64,000 bases of DNA from Hermatobates lingyangjiaoensis. Lineage: Eukaryota > Arthropoda > Insecta > Hemiptera > Hermatobatidae. The DNA is taken from NCBI GenBank assembly GCA_026182355.1, contig JAPFBL010000563.1:1-64000 (forward strand). Direction: 5' to 3'. Shown here in pieces: positions 31,974 through 41,909 of this stretch. Under the pieces are notes generated by a model, which made no database searches, was not told the DNA's origin, and worked only from the letters and a program-made list of their open reading frames with translations. Position numbers and translations under genes: made by a program. Positions within the stretch are counted from its first letter, which is position 1; each line of letters starts with the position of its first letter.

Positions 31974-32400
31974 ATCGAGGATTGGTCCAGTGTCAAATAC
32001 TAAAAACACCTTTAACCCAACGTTTCGTCTATATTTGTTGACTTCTTGAGGGATACATCAATAGAGAAATTAATTACACTGCATGGAAAAAAATATATAA
32101 GTTATATTATTTATGTAAAAATACAATAAAACCTGGGTATTTTTCTCTTTTTTTTTTCTAAATATCTAGATTTTTTGCAATAGATAATACCAAGGTCATA
32201 TTCTATTTTCATATAAATAATGTAGCTTATATATTTTTTCAAGTTTAATTTATGTAATTCATTAGGAAAATCAATTAATTATGTTATTAATTTATGTATA
32301 CATATAGCCCTGAAGATATCTACAAATATAGACGAAACGTTTGCTTAAAGAGGTTTTTACTATATTACGCTGCACTAAACCTTGATAAAGAAAGAGAAGT
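31974..32400. mobile_element. Family K foldback with long loop
   Basis: The left arm 'atcgaggattggtccagtgt' caaatac...cacctttaacccaacgtttcgtctatattt is inverted relative to 'aaatatagacgaaacgtttg' cttaaagaggtttttac...gcactaaaccttgataaag. About 255 bases separate the arms. The right arm reads CCCTGAAGATATCTACAAATATAGACGAAACGTTTG, a CTGAAGA...GAAACG hammerhead-like order. A single arm of the same family lies at 45000-45085. Confidence 0.6.
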
Positions 32401-32404
32401 AGAG

Positions 32405-32500
32405 TTTTAGATATATATACCTTCTTCTTCTCCTTCTCCTGATAACGACGATATCGAAATATTGAACTGAGTTGTGTTTTGTTTGTAATCAATATATATA
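32405..32500 (+). mobile_element. Family D-like terminus
   Basis: 'tctcctgataacgacgatat' cgaaatattgaactgagttg follows the core layout with CTGATAA for CTGATGA, next to (TA)n at 32490-32515. Confidence 0.5.
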
Positions 32501-32517
32501 TATATATATATATATAA

Positions 32518-32602
32518 AGATTTACTGTTGAAAGGTTTTAGTCTTGTTTTCCCATTTCATATTGTTGTTTGATCATATATTATATATATATATATATATA
32601 TA
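32518..32602 (+). mobile_element. Family A short-end fragment between (TA)n tracts
   Basis: Only 'gatttactgttgaaaggttt' tagtcttgttttcccatttcatattgttgtttgatca remains, ending in (TA)n at 32573-32602. It is the outer part of a short arm. Confidence 0.65.
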
Positions 32603-32826
32603 TGAATTAAATACCACAATAAACAATATATATTGACTAAAATGCTCTAAGGCCTTTCGTCACAACATCATCAGAGAGCTAAATGAAACATGATTTCAAT
32701 CAGCCATGTTAACTTGTTAGTATGTTGTTTTTTTTTTGTTGTTTCATTTAGCTCTCTGATGATCTTGTGACGAAAGGCCTTAGAGCATTATAATTAATAT
32801 ATAATGTTTATTGTGGTATTTAATTC
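32603..32826. mobile_element. Family B foldback
   Basis: Arms begin tgaattaaataccacaataaac and include 'aatgctctaaggcctttcgt' cacaacatcatcagagagct. The complement runs from gtttcatttagctctctgatgatcttgtgacgaaaggcc to gtggtatttaattca. A loop of about 40 bases lies near 32690-32735. Both ends look short, unlike most pairs. Confidence 0.8.
32751..32786 (+). ncRNA. Hammerhead-like core, family B
   Basis: GCTCT (32751-32755), CTGATGA (32756-32762), a weak hairpin, GAAA (32772-32775), GGCCTT, then AGAGC (32782-32786), which pairs perfectly with GCTCT. The predicted cleavage would fall just before AGAGC. The same layout recurs at 6340-6375 with CTGACGA. Confidence 0.55.
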
Positions 32827-32829
32827 ATA

Positions 32830-33170
32830 TATTATATCAAGAGTTATTGTTGATTATTAATTATATATATATAAATCATAAATTGTTAATTGAAACCAAT
32901 AATTTTCAATCTATAATCTTTGTGTTATCTAAATTAAAGATACGACTATTGTTTATGGAGAGATGGAAAACTCTGTATTAGGAGATCTGTTGATGAATCA
33001 TCTTGTTGATGTAATAAATGCAATACCATTTAACATTCCATTTAAATGGTATAAATAAGTTAATGACATTTTCTTAACGGTTAATCCATCATTCACAAGA
33101 ATCCTTAATTCAATTCAAAATTCAAGAGAACAGTAGAAATAGGAAAAGTAAATTGTCTGTAATTTAAAAT
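32830..33170. other. AT-rich DNA, nothing recognised
   Basis: No supportable feature. Confidence 0.4.
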
Positions 33171-33265
33171 CCCAACTAAGTTGGGGTTATTGACTGAGAC
33201 GAAGACCGCTTGTTACGGTTGAAAGATCTTAGTCTTTTTTCCGATATCTTTTTTGGTTTGATCAT
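33170..33265 (+). mobile_element. Family A short-end arm
   Basis: 'aagttggggttattgactga' gacgaagaccgcttgttacggttgaaagatcttagtc, then gtttgatca into (TA)n. The inverted partner is missing. Confidence 0.7.
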
Positions 33266-33289
33266 ATATATATATGTATATATATAAAT

Positions 33290-33468
33290 GTTCAAACCAC
33301 AAAAAGATATAGGAAAAAAAGACTAAGATCTTTCAACCGTAATAAGCGGTCTTCGTCAGAGTCAAAAATCCAATCATAGATCTTGATCTTTTTTTCCCAT
33401 TTTCATATTGTGGTTTGGACATTGTTTGTTGTTTCATATCTTTATTGTGAACTTTTGTTATATATATA
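33290..33468. mobile_element. Family A foldback, right arm long, internal deletion
   Basis: The left arm 'gttcaaaccacaaaaagata' ...ctttcaaccgtaataagcggtcttcgtcagagtc is complete to the core. The right arm is only 'gatcttgatctttttttccc' attttcatattgtggtttggac plus the long tail. Confidence 0.75.
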
Positions 33469-33470
33469 AA

Positions 33471-33655
33471 GATTTCACGTAAACATGTGAAATTACAATC
33501 AATGATCAAACCACAATATGGAAATGGGTAAACAAGACTAAGGTCTTTCAACTGTAACAAGCGGTCTTCCTCAGAGTCAAAAACCAACTGTTACCACTTG
33601 TTACGGTTGAAAAATCTTAGTCTACTTTTCCCATTTCATATTGTGGTTTGATATT
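33471..33655. mobile_element. Family A foldback, left arm long
   Basis: It starts right after the previous element across a short TA tract: 'gatttcacgtaaacatgtga' aattacaatcaatgatcaaaccacaatatgg...gtcttcctcagagtcaaaaac, loop, then 'ccacttgttacggttgaaaa' atcttagtc...gtggtttga and (TA)n. The two neighbours have their long tails facing each other. Confidence 0.8.
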
Positions 33656-33668
33656 ATATATATATATA

Positions 33669-33700
<32 letters not shown>

Positions 33701-33702
33701 TG
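33650..33702. repeat. (TA)n tract between foldbacks
   Basis: Interrupted TA repeat (tatatataatatatatatacatata...) separates two elements. Confidence 0.85.
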
Positions 33703-34015
33703 ATAAAAGTATCGACCATGCAATAGAAACAAAACTAAAGTTTATCGGGACTCGCTCAGTTCTTCAGGTTCAAATAAAACTCTCATTGCCAACGTTTCGG
33801 TTTTTATTTAAAACCTTCTTCATAGTTTGAAGTATACATTTTGAAACAGAAAAATTAAGTATTACATTACAAATTATTTTACAAAGAAAAATAGTCTGTG
33901 GATTTGTAAAATAATTTGCAATGTAATACTTAGCTTTTCAGTTTCAAAATTTATACTTCTCCCTATGAAGAAGGTTTTAAATAAAAACTGAAACGTTGGC
34001 AATGAGAGTTATTAT
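33703..34015. mobile_element. Family F-related foldback
   Basis: Left arm 'actctcattgccaacgtttc' ggtttttatttaaaaccttcttcatag...tgaaacagaaaaattaagtattacattacaaattattttac. It returns as the complement from 33900 to 'tgaaacgttggcaatgagag'. The unpaired left side (gataaaagtatcgaccatgc...) is the longer end. A third partial copy of the interior lies at 34205-34275. Confidence 0.75.
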
Positions 34016-34950
34016 ACATATGTATTTACATGTGTACAATGTATATGTTATTATAAATGTTAACACACATGTGTTAAGTTAAACATTGTTGATAGATGAA
34101 AAAGTGTGTTAGTGTCTTTTTGGTTTTCTGGTGAACTTTGGTTACCTTGCTTGGTTATTTCAGTTCAGTGTTCATTCGGACTACAGTTGTTGTTAAAGTC
34201 CACATACTATTTTTCTTTGTAAAATAATTTGTAATGTAATACTTAGTTTTCTGTTTCAAAATTTATACTTCTGTAAGTTTTCTCAAAAGTTTGAGAAATA
34301 GTCAAAATTTCTATTGTAATTTCTTAATGGTAACTAATTGCACTTTTATGTATGCTTGATTTTTGAATGATTTTTTTATTTCTTATATTTTCTCTGTTTT
34401 TGTATGCTTATGAAAAAGGTTTTAAATAAAGTCAACACTGACTAACTGGCTGACGTAGGGGTATGCTAAAGGTGGTTACTTATTTTTTAACTTAAACGTA
34501 GTTTATGGCCTATTTTCGTTCTCATCTGAGATAGCCACTGCAACCTAACTTAATTTTAAAACGTAGACTGTACTGTTATAGTTATTAAAAACAAAAAATT
34601 ACAGTGAACATGTTTATTATAATCTATATTCGCAGAAGCCTTTATTTCTTTTTTGTTATAAAATGGGAGATATCTAGGATGAAGTCTTTTTGTTAACTAA
34701 AACACCCTGTTTTACTAGTAGACAATGAGATGCATTCACCGGTAAAAGAGAAGAGATGCGGAAAGTGGGACGAATTTTGAAAAGTCACTTGTCCTACTCT
34801 AGCCAGTACTTTTTTATTTTTTATTTTTTTTTTTTAATTTTGGTGGAGTAAACTCAGTTCACAGACTCGAATGTGAAAAACATGCCTAAAGAAACTTCAA
34901 TGGAGCAACGTTTTTTTTTTCTCACTTTCGCTTGGCAGTTAACCCATCCT
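34016..34950. other. AT-rich DNA with a partial third copy of the F-related arm
   Basis: 34205-34275 repeats tttgtaaaataatttgtaatg and the 'ttcaaaatttatacttctgt' segment of the neighbouring element. The rest is unassigned. Confidence 0.45.
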
Positions 34951-34955
34951 ATCAT

Positions 34956-35020
34956 GAAACAGATTAGTTTAAAAAAAAATAATGACTTTGTAAATCATAA
35001 ATAGTATAAAACTTTAAAAC
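34956..35020 (+). pseudogene. trnT: Nuclear copy of mitochondrial trnT (Thr, UGU)
   Basis: 'attagtttaaaaaaaaataa' then atgac-tttgtaa-atcat forms an anticodon arm with TGT centred in a 7-base loop, followed by 'atagtataaaactttaaaac'. Layout and AT-richness match arthropod mitochondrial tRNA-Thr. The acceptor stem is degraded at the 5' side, as expected for a nuclear copy. Its place next to trnP and nad6 supports the call. Confidence 0.55.
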
Positions 35021-35084
35021 ATCATTAAAAACAAAAGCTTACCTTTTATCTTCAAAATTAGAATTTTAAATGAACTATTTGCTG
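35021..35084 (-). pseudogene. trnP: Nuclear copy of mitochondrial trnP (Pro)
   Basis: On the minus strand it starts CAGCAAATAGTTCATTTAAA, the characteristic start of mitochondrial tRNA-Pro, then attctaattttgaagataaaaggtaag. The anticodon TGG appears changed to TGA (one base). Opposite strand to trnT and nad6, as in arthropod mitochondria. Confidence 0.6.
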
Positions 35085-35576
35085 AAAATAGTATTACTTA
35101 TAGCAGTAGCATATAATAACTGAAACAATTATGTTAAAAGTTATAAAACACTCTTTAATAAGAGGTATAATTTTAATATATATATTAATTTTAATATATA
35201 ATTTTAATTATAATTCCATCAATAATAATAGATATAGCAATCAATTCTCTCTGAATATTATACATTTAGTTATTGTAATATTAGGAGGAATATTGGTATT
35301 ATTTATTTATATGGCTTCAATTCCGTCAAATGAAATAATATAATATTCAAACACAATAATATTATTACCAAAAAACCTTCATCTGAATTTAATATTAATT
35401 AAAGGTAATTAAATATAAATTAAAACTCAGATAAATATGGACTTTGAACCTATTACAATAGTATTCAAATATTTGATTACCAAAACTCAATTACTGCCAT
35501 TATAATTATATATTTATAATTAACTGTAATTATAGTAATTTTAATTCAAACATTCAGAGGTGCTTTAAAACAATAA
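35085..35576 (+). pseudogene. nad6: Nuclear copy of mitochondrial nad6, frame-broken
   Basis: The clearest part is 35131-35343, containing IIHLVIVILGGILVLFIYMA and SIPSNE. This is the signature of NADH dehydrogenase subunit 6 ('LGG.LVLFIY..S..SNE'). The start upstream of 35131 uses ATA codons (Met in the mitochondrial code). The C-terminus reads LTVIIVILIQTFRGALKQ and a stop at 35574-35576, matching the ND6 end ('..KGPLR.'). Between 35344 and 35520 the frame is lost by indels and stops. Length (about 490 bases) agrees with arthropod nad6. ND6 is a membrane subunit of complex I; this copy sits among nuclear repeats and cannot be expressed as such. Confidence 0.8.
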
Positions 35577-35577
35577 T

Positions 35578-35605
35578 ATAATTAAACCAATTAGACGATA
35601 GTATA
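35578..35605 (+). pseudogene. cob: Start of a nuclear copy of mitochondrial cob
   Basis: One base after the nad6 stop: ATA ATT AAA CCA ATT AGA CGA, i.e. M-I-K-P-I-(S/R)-R, the usual start of cytochrome b ('M.KP.RK'). Homology fades after about 10 codons. nad6 directly followed by cob on the same strand is the arthropod arrangement. Confidence 0.55.
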
Positions 35606-35850
35606 ATCTATTTTGTTATAATCCTTGTCTTTAATTGAAACAATCTGTTTTCGTCCAAACTCTGTTAATTTCTATTTAATAATCCTTGTTTGAAACTAGC
35701 ATAAAAATCTTGAACAATTCAACATTTGGTCCACTTTTGACTCCCAACTCCTAAATACTGCTATCTTTAATAACAAGCAAAACATTTCAGGGCGTTGAAA
35801 GATTTCCCAATTATAGCCTTTTAGTCACCTATGAAACTGCATTTAATCTG
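35606..35850. other. Unassigned flank of the mitochondrial insertion
   Basis: May contain further decayed cob sequence up to about 35660, but I cannot follow it. Nothing else is recognised. Confidence 0.35.
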
Positions 35851-36025
35851 AAAAATGGCTAAGGTCATTTAATCAAAACAAGTAGTATTCGTCTATATTA
35901 GTAAAGACTCTGATGAAGACCACTTGTTTTGGTTGAAATATCTTAGTCTTTTTTCCCTTTTCATATTGTGGTTTGATCATTGATTGTTATTTCACGTATT
36001 TATGTGAAATCGTCTTTTATACATA
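35850..36025. mobile_element. Family A foldback, right arm long
   Basis: Left: 'ctgaaaaatggctaaggtca' tttaatcaaaacaagtagtattcg. Right: 'gactctgatgaagaccactt' gttttggttgaaatatcttagtc, then 'ttgtggtttgatcattgatt' and the complete tail. The right core is GACT-CTGATGA with AGTC after. Confidence 0.7.
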
Positions 36026-36104
36026 TGTGAGATTGAATTTACGGCCTATTGTTTTTTTTAATTAATTTCTTGGATACCTTTTCCAAATCCCTTAAGAATC
36101 TATA

Positions 36105-36935
36105 TATATACAACTAAAAAATGATTGATCGGGATGCGGTCAGTTTCTTCCACTTTTTAATTCAAACTCTCATTGCCGACGTTTCGATTTTATTCAAAAT
36201 CTTTTTCATAGGCCTACAAACAGAGGAAAAACAAGAATTTTAATACGTACATTTTTAAAACACAAACAAAAGAAGTACACTATGAAAATTAAATACAATC
36301 TTGAGTATTAGGATAACAATGACAGAATAATAAAAAAGAGAAAAAGATGGAGTCTAACTATAAAAACAAAGTTTTTTTTTTACAATGTACTTACATAAGA
36401 AGAACCCTTGAAATGCTATTCATTAAAAAAGATCAAAATTGTATTAATCATAGAAACGATATAGCGAATTTAAATAGTGTTTATTCTAGTATTTGAATAC
36501 CTAAAATTTAGTGAAATTTTGTTCAATAGTTACCTGCTTATCAGCTGTACAGAGTCGGTTATTAACGGTTTTCATTGAATAGTTTAAGAGTCATTACTAG
36601 TTCAGAAATGAAATGTAATAGTTCCTTCAATTGCCAATACTCCTACTTATTTAAGTACATTGTAAAAAAAAACTTTGTTTTTATAGTTAGACTCCATCTT
36701 TTTCTCTTTTTTATTATTCTGTCATTGTTATCCTAATACTCAAATTGTATTTAATTTTCATAGTGTACTTCTTTTTTTGTGTTTTAAAATGTACGTATTA
36801 AAATTCTTGTTTTTCCCTTGTTTGTAGGCCTATAAAAAGATTTTGAATAAAATCGAAACGTCGGCAAGAGAGTTTGAATTAAAAAGTGGAAGAAACTACC
36901 GCATCCCGATCAATCATTTTTTAGTTGTATATCTG
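36105..36935. mobile_element. Family F long foldback
   Basis: Arms of about 285 bases (36110-36397 and 36650-36931), beginning caactaaaaaatgattgatcgggatgcggtcag and including 'tcattgccgacgtttcgatt' ttattcaaaatctttttcataggcctacaaa. The loop is about 250 bases. The loop end shares 'ttcaattgccaatactccta' and ctagttcagaaatg with the interior of 42490-42870, so both pairs come from one parent but joined at different points. The inner strand reads as a helix (GATTTTGAATAAAATC) followed by GAAACGTCGGC, with GGC able to pair with the preceding GCC. Confidence 0.8.
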
Positions 36936-36964
36936 TCAACGGTCGAGAAGTTATTATGTTTTAT

Positions 36965-37011
36965 TTAATATATATATATATATATTTTTTATATATATAT
37001 ATATATATATA
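36965..37011. repeat. (TA)n at the left edge of the gypsy element
   Basis: About 45 bases of TA repeats with one interruption. (TA)n also starts at the right edge (42114), so the retrotransposon inserted into a TA tract. Confidence 0.9.
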
Positions 37012-37199
37012 ACTTAAACTAGGGTGAGAACTAGAAAGGGTTTTAAAAAAAGCAAATTAAAGTAACGGTTGTCGGCACGTCTCAGCATAGACTGCCGGCT
37101 TATCTTTATTTACTAATGGATCAGCCGGTGCACAGTTGTTAGTGGAGGGGGGTTTCCATGGACTCTAACCCTTTCGCGGGAGTTCCACTCTCCGCTAAC
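37012..37199 (-). repeat. 3' LTR of the gypsy element
   Basis: Matches 41927-42113 over its whole length. Differences seen: aaaggg/aagagg, one missing c in gtctcagc/gtctagc, and ggggggt/ggggcgt. It lies beside (TA)n and, on the inside, a G-run polypurine tract. Confidence 0.95.
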
Positions 37200-37208
37200 C
37201 CCCCCCCA
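37200..37208 (-). other. Polypurine tract
   Basis: On the minus strand, actGGGGGGGGG lies directly upstream of the 3' LTR, where plus-strand DNA synthesis is primed in LTR retrotransposons. Confidence 0.7.
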
Positions 37209-37276
37209 GTCCATGGGCGCCCCGTACACAGGTGTCCCTAGTCAAATAATAACAATAACAAAAATAATGGAACTGT

Positions 37277-37410
37277 GTAAATAAACAAATGAAACCGATA
37301 GCAAAACCAAAAACACACCATGTAAATAAACAAAAGAGAACAATAATAAAAACAAAAGCACACTGTGTAAATAAACAAGAAGTCCTCCTGGTAATCAACG
37401 GGAACGAAAA
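37277..37410. repeat. Three 45-bp repeats near the 3' LTR
   Basis: gtaaataaacaa recurs at 37277, 37322 and 37367 with similar following sequence. Located between the integrase end and the 3' LTR, in the region where an env gene would sit in errantivirus-like elements. No env-like frame is visible. Confidence 0.7.
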
Positions 37411-37474
37411 ACTCTGCTCTGTCATTCTTGGGGGCGCTTGCGGGGCCGCATGCGACGTATCTGTTCCAGGTGTA

Positions 37475-38700
37475 CTATGACGAACTTAGTTGTGTCCGTC
37501 CCCAGGCGCCACAGTCGAACTCTCTGACGTGGGAGGGGGCCTCCACCTCATAAGGCCCCAGAAATCTTCGGTCCGACTTCCGGCGCTTCTGTGTATTTCG
37601 GATGTAGACGATGTCACCGGGCCACCATAGAGGTGGGTACGTCTGCCTGCTTGGCGTTATATGTGGCGATCCCTCTGCGCTGTGCCTGCCTGCTCCGAGT
37701 TCGCACTGACGGCCATGTACTTTGATCCGATCGGACTCGCTGCGGAGCTTCCTTGGTTGCCGTGTGTTAGCTGCATTGTAGGCGATGACAGCTCTGGCCA
37801 TGGCTTCACCTCCGACGTACCCTCCTGACTCCGACAGGAGATGCAGGTGCTCTAGTAACGTCGAGTGTAATCGCTCCACCATGCCATGGGACTTCGGGTG
37901 TCCTACCGTTGTCCAATGAGGTTCGACGTTCATTTCCAGGAGCAGGCCCCAATTCGTCTGTTGACGAACTCCCTCCCTTGGTCGAGGACTAACACTTTGG
38001 GGGTCCCGTAGGCAGCGAAAAAACGTAGAAGGGCTGCGCTAATGCTTCTGGCTGACTTATTTCGCAGCCTCCATGCTGATGCCACCCTGGAGAACCTGTC
38101 AATCGTTGTCAGGAAGAGCTGGTGATCGTATGTAAAACGTCGGCTTCTACCACTTCCCGTAAGCCGCCGGTAGCTCCGCAGGTTGTAGGGCGGCCGTAGT
38201 GTTGCCGGTCATACTTACTGCGCTGACAGGTCTGACACTCTTCCAAGAGAGTTTTAATTGATCGCTTCATGCCCAGCCAAAAATAGGACCTCCGCAGACT
38301 CTCAAACGTCTCGTCGACTCCCCTGTGATTCGTTTTTTTCCCCTATGGTAGGCCAAGACGACTTCCCTCTGCTGTCGCTCGTCTTCTATCAGCTCCAACT
38401 TCCTCAGACATATACGTACCTGGGGTGCTCCTGCGGGTCTACCCTGAAGGAGCCTGTGCACGCGCTCTCGAAGATCCTGCGACTCGGCGTATACGTAGGT
38501 AGTCCCCCCTCTACCCACCCGCTGTTCCAGGGCCGAGAAGAGTTGCTGGTCTGTCGCACTACACGCCCCGACATTTCTGAGATTCTGAGTGGGCCGTACC
38601 TCCTCGTAACGCAGTCAAGGTTGGGCAAGTCGTCTTCTTTTATTATCAACTGCCTCCTCTTGTTGTCTACGACGTCATCGACCCCCGAACCGAGGGCGCC
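37475..38700 (-). pseudogene. gypsy integrase, frame-broken
   Basis: Three parts are visible in different frames. The N-terminal zinc-binding region (about 38230-38400) has an HX3H-type start and an ECQTC cysteine pair, with SLRRSYFWLGMKR between. The catalytic core follows: TTIDRFSRVASAW (first D), KVLVLDQGREFVN (second D) and, at 37475-37933, GHPKSHGMVERLHSTLLEHL (catalytic E). The C-terminal domain has GDIVYIRNTQKRRKS and RRFLGPYEVEAP, the GPY/F motif of gypsy integrases. The protein would insert the element's cDNA into the genome. At least two frame changes break it. Confidence 0.85.
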
Positions 38701-38934
38701 TCCTCTCTAGCTGGCCTTGCTGGAGTTTCTCGCACCTCTCCAATTGGAAGCACGAAGTCCTCTGGGTCCCACTCCGGTGTTCCGCCCTGTTGGATCTCTC
38801 TCTCTATGAGTTCCCACTCCATCACTCCAGCATCTTCATCCTCCATTGGTGGACTCCCCCTATTGATGGCATTGACTGGCCTCGACAGCATATCGGCTAC
38901 TTGGTTGTCCTTGCCCCGAATATGATGCACCTCA

Positions 38935-39530
38935 AAGTCATATGCTGCTAAGCGCTCTTTCCACCTTGTGACCCGCGACGATGTCTCCTTCAGACCTCGG
39001 ACCAGGTGAGGGGTTTGTGGTCTGTTCGCACTTCAAACTTCTGTCCGTACAAGTACGGCCGGAAGTGCTCTACAGCCCATACGATTGCCAGCAGTTCTTT
39101 CTCCGTTGCACTATACCGGGTCTCTGGTCCTGACAGCTGGCGGCTTGCATATTCGAAAGGTCTACTGTCACGTCCCTCGCCCTGGGATAGGACTGCACCT
39201 AGTGCGACATCACTTGCGTCAGTCATCACGACGAACTTCTTATCCAGATCAGGGAACGCGAGAAGAAGGTCCCCTGTCAGGGCTGCCTTGCAAGCGTCCA
39301 CACATCGCTCTAGCTCCGTTGTCAGGACTACCCTGGCTCCTTTCCGAGCAACCTAGTGAGGGGTGTCGTAATGTCTGCGAAGTTCTGGATATTCGTCTGT
39401 AGAACCCCATGGCTCCCAGGAGGGCTCTCACTTGCCTCGTTGTGCGGGGATACGCCATCTTGGTTATCGCTTGGATTTTCCCGGGGTCAGGTCTCGTGCC
39501 CTCTGCTCCCACGACATGTCCCATGAAGGT
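38935..39530 (-). pseudogene. gypsy reverse transcriptase thumb and RNase H
   Basis: The frame at 39249-39533 starts MTFMGHVVGAEGTRPDPGK and RALLGAMGFYRRIS, the connection between polymerase and RNase H in gypsy elements ('FLGH.v...G...d..K', 'LG...yYRrfi'). The frame at 38990-39301 has VVMTDASDVALGAVLSQ (first catalytic D), SATEKELLAIVWAVEHFRPY (E) and VRTDHKPLTW (D), the RNase H active-site series. The two frames overlap out of phase. HHIRGKDNQVADMLSR, which follows RNase H in many gypsy elements, is at about 38880-38930. Confidence 0.9.
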
Positions 39531-39539
39531 CACCGAGGT

Positions 39540-40448
39540 CTGGCACAGTTTGTTTTCTCAGGGGCTACTTTAGCCCGTACTTCCGCAGCCGCTCGAAGAC
39601 CCTGCGGAGGTGAGCTCTATGGTCCTCATGCGTCCTACTGAAGACAATTATGTCATCCATGAATATCTGGGAGTACTCCTCTCCCAGACCCTCTAGGACC
39701 TCGTCCATGAGCCGCTGGAAGGTGACTGGTGCATTACGTAAGCCGAAGGCATACGGGTAAACTCATATTTCCCCCGGTCGAACGTGAAGGCGGTCTTAGC
39801 TTGAGACCCCGGGTCCATACGGATTTGATGATATCCCTGTTTCAAATCCAGCGTACTGAACACTGTAGCGCCACTCAGCCGGTCCAGGATGTCTTCAACC
39901 CTTGGTAGGGGGTACCTTTCAGGCTCAGTAATCTGATTAAGTTTTCTAAAGTCTACCACCAACCTGTATTTTGGGGCCTGGCCTGGCTCACATTTCTTGG
40001 GGACGGCCCATAGGGGACTGTTGAAGGGGGACGCCGACTTGATCACTATCCCTTGATCCACTAACTCTCGGAGTTGTTCCTTAATAACATCTTTCATTTT
40101 GAGGGGGTATCTCCTGGGCTTCTCGTACACCACCTGGTCCTTAGTAAGTTCTATTTTATGATTGACCCTGCCTGTTGCCGTGAGCTCATCCCCTTCTCTC
40201 CAAAAGGTGTCCGTGTACTCCTGTATAATGGCTTCCCTCAGCCTGTCCGCGTTCCACTGGACGCAGGTGTTGACGCGGGGGGCGGACTTCTGCGGTACAC
40301 CCTTGCCTGTTCGGTACTTCTTCCTTCCCAAGCAGATACTCCACTTACCCCGGTTGAACCTCTGCGTCAGTCCCGCTGCGCCTATCACATCGCACCCGAT
40401 GATCACTCCATACGACCTGCTTTTCAGGGTAGCTACGTGTGCCTTCAC
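39540..40448 (-). pseudogene. gypsy reverse transcriptase, frame-broken
   Basis: The frame at 39693-40448 shows KYRLVVDFRKLNQIT, YPLPRVEDILDRLSGATVFS, TLDLKQGYHQIRM and KTAFTFDRGKYEFTRMP, the standard gypsy polymerase blocks. After TRMP the frame shifts. In the next frame QIFMDDIIVFS carries the catalytic box as F-M-D-D (codons at 39652-39663) in place of the commoner YMDD/YVDD. The enzyme copies the element's RNA into DNA. The break lies in a short homopolymer run. Confidence 0.92.
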
Positions 40449-40693
40449 CGTGATCTTCTTCCGGTGATAGCTTCGACCTCTAAGTCCACTTCCTTTAGGT
40501 TCTTCTTGCGTCCATTCACTGTGACTAGCTCACACGCGCACTTTCTGACTTCCCCTGTGGTGGTGGCTCGCTTTAAGGTCAAAGGGTCTATCACCGTACA
40601 CTCGGATCCCGTGTCGACTAGGCAATCACTTCCCCATGCTTCGCAGAAGAATATGGGCAACTCGCCTGTCTCCCTGTCCTTTCTTCTGCCCAT
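40445..40693 (-). pseudogene. gypsy aspartic protease
   Basis: The frame contains DCLVDTGSECTVIDPLTL with the D-T-G active site of retroviral-type aspartic proteases, and a downstream region ending ...DLEVEAITG. It runs straight on to the reverse transcriptase region, but the frame breaks at the junction (about 40450-40460). The protease would cut the Gag-Pol polyprotein. Confidence 0.85.
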
Positions 40694-40739
40694 ATTCTCC
40701 CTGTACCGCCCTCATGCCACCTTCTCCTTGGTACGTATG

Positions 40740-41855
40740 GAGTTCACCCGGATGGGTCCTCTGGCTCGTCCGGGAATTCTTGCAGACCTCCTGGTGGCCT
40801 TGCTGCTTTCGGAGCAGGAGGTTCCCGCTCTTGAACCGTCTGACTCTCCACTGTAATCGTCAGTCCACTCTCGTTGCGTGCGCTGTGGTCGACTCTGTGA
40901 ATCCTATTCACCTCCATGTTGGACCCCATACGGCGCCTTGGCTTACCCGCTGGCCTCCTGTTATAGGGGCACTCTCTTGCAAAATGCCCCGGCTTACCAC
41001 AGTCCCAACACTCAGCGGGTCGCCTCCCTTGTGGCTTCCTTGGTACTCGCGCAGCCTCGTTGCGTCGGGGCCTTTCCTGGCGTAGAACATCGCTATAGGT
41101 GGTTTATGACCCCCGGTTCTGGAGACTCCCCCTGGGGGTATGCTCCTGTCCTGTCGGCGCCGGCGGACCTGAGTCCAAGTCGGGTCCTCTGTGGTCTCCC
41201 ACTCCATGACGGTTTCTGCCGCCCCAGCCTCTTCGTCCACCACTGCTGTCAGGACTTCTTCTATTGTGGAGGGTCTGCTCAGCCGGACTCCTGTTCTAAC
41301 CTTCTCGGGGAGGTTGCGGTTGATCACCTCACAGGCCAACTCTTCATAAATTAGGGTTCTCCACTTCCTCTCGACGGGGTCGGTACACGCTTCTTCCACA
41401 CGGTTGCGTAACTTTCTCGTGGCTTCCGTAATCCGCTTGGCAAAGCTGGCGGCATCTTCTCGTGGAACCTTCCGGGCTGCAAAAATTTGGGCCGCCACAT
41501 GTCCCAGAGGTTTAGACGCTCCGGCGTACCGCTCCATTAGTACCTTCCTCGCGTCCTCCCATGTGGATGTAAATGTAATTCCGGCGTCTAGCATCACTGG
41601 TAAGTCAATCCTGGCAAGCATATAACTGACGATGCCATTTTAGTTGCCTCGTCAAAACCAGTTGCTATAAGCATCCTGTTCACTTGGTCCATCCTCTGGA
41701 TGAACGGTTCTATATCCCTCCTGGCTCCAACAAACCTCTGCACTGAGTCGATGTGACTCATAAGATAGGCCCGCTCTGGACGTTTTGATCTGCTCGCATT
41801 TAAGCAGCGTCTCCATGGCAGCTTTCTCTTCCTCTCCCATTTGAGTGCTCATCTA
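40740..41855 (-). pseudogene. gypsy gag with CCHC zinc knuckle, frame-broken
   Basis: The frame at 41652-41852 starts MSTQMGEEEKAAMETLL. A second, 40908-41621, carries the capsid-like part (KVLMERYAGASKPLGHVAAQ, KWRTLIYEELACEVINR). A segment between them in a third frame reads ARRDIEPFIQRMDQVNRM. Near 40960-41020 the nucleocapsid reads CWDCGKPGHFAREC, a CX2CX4HX4C zinc knuckle, in a frame different from the capsid part. Gag would form the particle and bind the element's RNA. At least three frame changes are present. Confidence 0.85.
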
Positions 41856-41909
41856 GTAGTCACGCACTTGTTCTTGGCACTACACACTTCACTCGGTACT
41901 ACGCGATAG

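Noticed and set aside
35131..35343. Short nuclear membrane-protein gene
   Set aside because: The peptide carries ND6 signatures and its neighbours are mitochondrial tRNAs and the cob start; it is part of a mitochondrial insertion.
36105..36935. Functional hammerhead in family F
   Set aside because: The GAAACGTCGGC side and helix II are clear, but the CTGANGA box is replaced by ctataaa/ctatgaa, so I did not list it as a ribozyme-like core.
37200..37470. Envelope-like gene in the gypsy element
   Set aside because: The region between integrase and the 3' LTR is short, has three 45-bp repeats and no signal peptide, furin-type site or membrane segment in a long frame.
40074..40856. 260-codon plus-strand frame, the longest in the window
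   Set aside because: It is antisense to the gypsy protease and reverse transcriptase; the minus strand holds the recognisable motifs.
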